NCBI GenBank assembly: GCA_964655005.1
Contig: CAZZKE010000013.1
Location: forward strand, 1-55,438
From: CAZZKE01 sp964655005
GTDB lineage: Bacteria; Pseudomonadota; Alphaproteobacteria; Rhodospirillales; JABHCV01
Length of the DNA: 55,438 bases
Reading direction: 5' to 3'
Shown here: piece by piece, positions 54,637 to 55,438 of the stretch
Position numbering within the stretch: position 1 is the first letter of the stretch
How the letters are laid out: every line of letters begins with the position of its first letter
Notes under the pieces: model-generated
What the model saw: only the letters and a program-made list of their open reading frames with translations
The model's database searches: none
What the model was told of the DNA's origin: nothing
Translations under genes and position numbers: made by a program

Positions 54637-55438
54637 TTAGCAATCAAGCGTGTGTTCGCGTTCCCACTGCGACAGATGATGGCAGTAGGATTGCCATTCC
54701 TTCATCTTGAGCTTGACGTAGCTGTCGATCGCCTCGGCCCCGAAGGCGTCCTTCAGGACCTTGCTTTTTTCCGTCAGGCGCAGCGCGTCGAGCAGGTTCA
54801 GGGGCAGTTTCGGAGCGCCCTTCACCTTGTCGCCATCGGCGTACATGTCCAGATCCATGCGCTTGCCCGGATCGCGCTTGTTGGCGACGCCATCCATGCC
54901 GGCGGCCAGAATCGCCGCCTGGCTAAGATAGGGGTTGGTGGCGCCGTCGAGCAGGCGCAGTTCGAAGCGACCGGCTTCCGGCACCCGGATCATGTGGGTG
55001 CGGTTATTGCCGGTCCAGGTTACCGTATTCGGCGCCCAGGTCGCCCCCGAAGTGGTGCGCGGCGCGTTGATGCGCTTGAAGCTGTTGACCGTCGGGTTGA
55101 AGATCGAACACAGTTCGGCGGCGCTGTGGATGATGCCGCCCAGAAAATTGTACGACAGCTTCGACAGGCCGTTTTCATCGCCGGTGTCCAGGAACAGGTT
55201 TTTCTTGCCCGACCGGTCCCACACCGAAACATGGCTGTGGCAGCCGTTGCCGGTCAGGTTGGCGAAGGGCTTGGGCATGAAAGTAGCGCGCAGGCCGTGA
55301 TTTTCGGCGATTGTCCGGGTCATGAACTTAAAGAAGGTATGCTTGTCGGCGGTCTTCAGCGCGTCGTCATAATCCCAGTTCATTTCAAACTGGCCGTTGC
55401 CGTCTTCGTGGTCGTTCTGGTAGGGGTTCCAGCCAAGC
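54637..55438 (-). CDS. Glutamine synthetase family protein (GlnT type), start outside window
   Basis: The C-terminal 266 residues; the frame stays open to the right edge (GWNPYQNDHEDGNGQFEMN), so the ATG at 55383 is internal. Catalytic motifs: NDHEDGNGQFE, LTGNGCHSHVSVW (ATP/Glu binding), TVNSFKRIN, TGNNRTHMIRVP and FELRLLDGATNPYL. The NDHEDGNGQFEMNW form is typical of GlnT/type III-like enzymes, some of which are gamma-glutamylamide synthetases rather than housekeeping glutamine synthetase. Its stop directly precedes the aminotransferase start, so ammonia or amine handling with that gene is likely. Confidence 0.9.
   Translation of the reverse strand, partial: LGWNPYQNDHEDGNGQFEMNWDYDDALKTADKHTFFKFMTRTIAENHGLRATFMPKPFANLTGNGCHSHVSVWDRSGKKNLFLDTGDENGLSKLSYNFLGGIIHSAAELCSIFNPTVNSFKRINAPRTTSGATWAPNTVTWTGNNRTHMIRVPEAGRFELRLLDGATNPYLSQAAILAAGMDGVANKRDPGKRMDLDMYADGDKVKGAPKLPLNLLDALRLTEKSKVLKDAFGAEAIDSYVKLKMKEWQSYCHHLSQWEREHTLDC

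Overview
The window is GC-rich, densely packed bacterial DNA, most likely from a marine or sediment alphaproteobacterium of the Rhodospirillales type. That placement is inferred from the gene families present (two DctPQM TRAP transporters, a TAXI binding protein, an alphaproteobacterial-style adenosine deaminase, a GlnT-type glutamine synthetase) and not from a marker gene. A run of exactly 100 N (42841-42940) marks a scaffold join, so this is a draft or metagenome assembly. Genes are arranged in long co-directional operons with very frequent ATGA, GTGA and TAATG/TGATG overlaps. I see no rRNA, tRNA, CRISPR array, insertion sequence or phage gene.

Region 1 (1-4324, +) is a three-gene translationally coupled redox operon. 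It encodes a cytoplasmic cyclic-nucleotide-binding protein with four [4Fe-4S] clusters (cut by the left edge), a membrane protein with a di-heme b histidine pattern, and a membrane-anchored decaheme cytochrome c whose cytoplasmic tail carries two cysteine-rich repeats. This looks like a complete conduit between cytoplasm and periplasm and is the best candidate here for an undescribed system. It is followed by a flavin-reductase-like protein, an ArgE-type deacetylase, an MFS transporter (-), a cold-shock gene with long leader and terminator, a small Lys-rich protein, a membrane class III nucleotide cyclase and a hemerythrin-like protein (-).

Region 2 (9960-24472, -) is an almost gapless nucleoside uptake and catabolism operon. 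It contains a SorC-type regulator, deoC, an ALDH16-type double aldehyde dehydrogenase, a BMP-family nucleoside ABC importer (binding protein, double ATPase, two permeases), cytidine deaminase, purine nucleoside phosphorylase, thymidine phosphorylase, phosphopentomutase, adenosine deaminase and a HAD hydrolase. Together they can import nucleosides, deaminate and phosphorolyse them, isomerise the pentose phosphate, split deoxyribose-5-phosphate and oxidise the acetaldehyde.

Region 3 (24.5-33.2 kb) has an MFS transporter and two TRAP transporter operons (both -) flanking a + strand gene for a cytoplasmic reductive-dehalogenase-like iron-sulfur protein. RecQ helicase (+) follows.

Region 4 (35165-42648, -) is an aerobic anthranilate catabolic operon of the CoA-thioester type: 2-aminobenzoyl-CoA monooxygenase/reductase, SDR, MarR regulator, enoyl-CoA hydratase, acyl-CoA dehydrogenase, 2-aminobenzoate-CoA ligase and a RidA-family protein. 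A well-formed promoter (TTGAAA-N17-TAATAT) with a 9-bp-arm inverted repeat over its -35 box precedes it.

Region 5 (42.7-55.4 kb, -) combines a dipeptide-type ABC transporter (dppABCDF), an aldehyde dehydrogenase, a gene broken by the N gap, a P1-family N-terminal-nucleophile hydrolase, an M20 amidohydrolase, a TAXI binding protein, a class III aminotransferase and a GlnT-type glutamine synthetase (cut by the right edge). The set suggests uptake, hydrolysis, transamination and oxidation of an amide or omega-amino compound. The substrate is not determinable from sequence.
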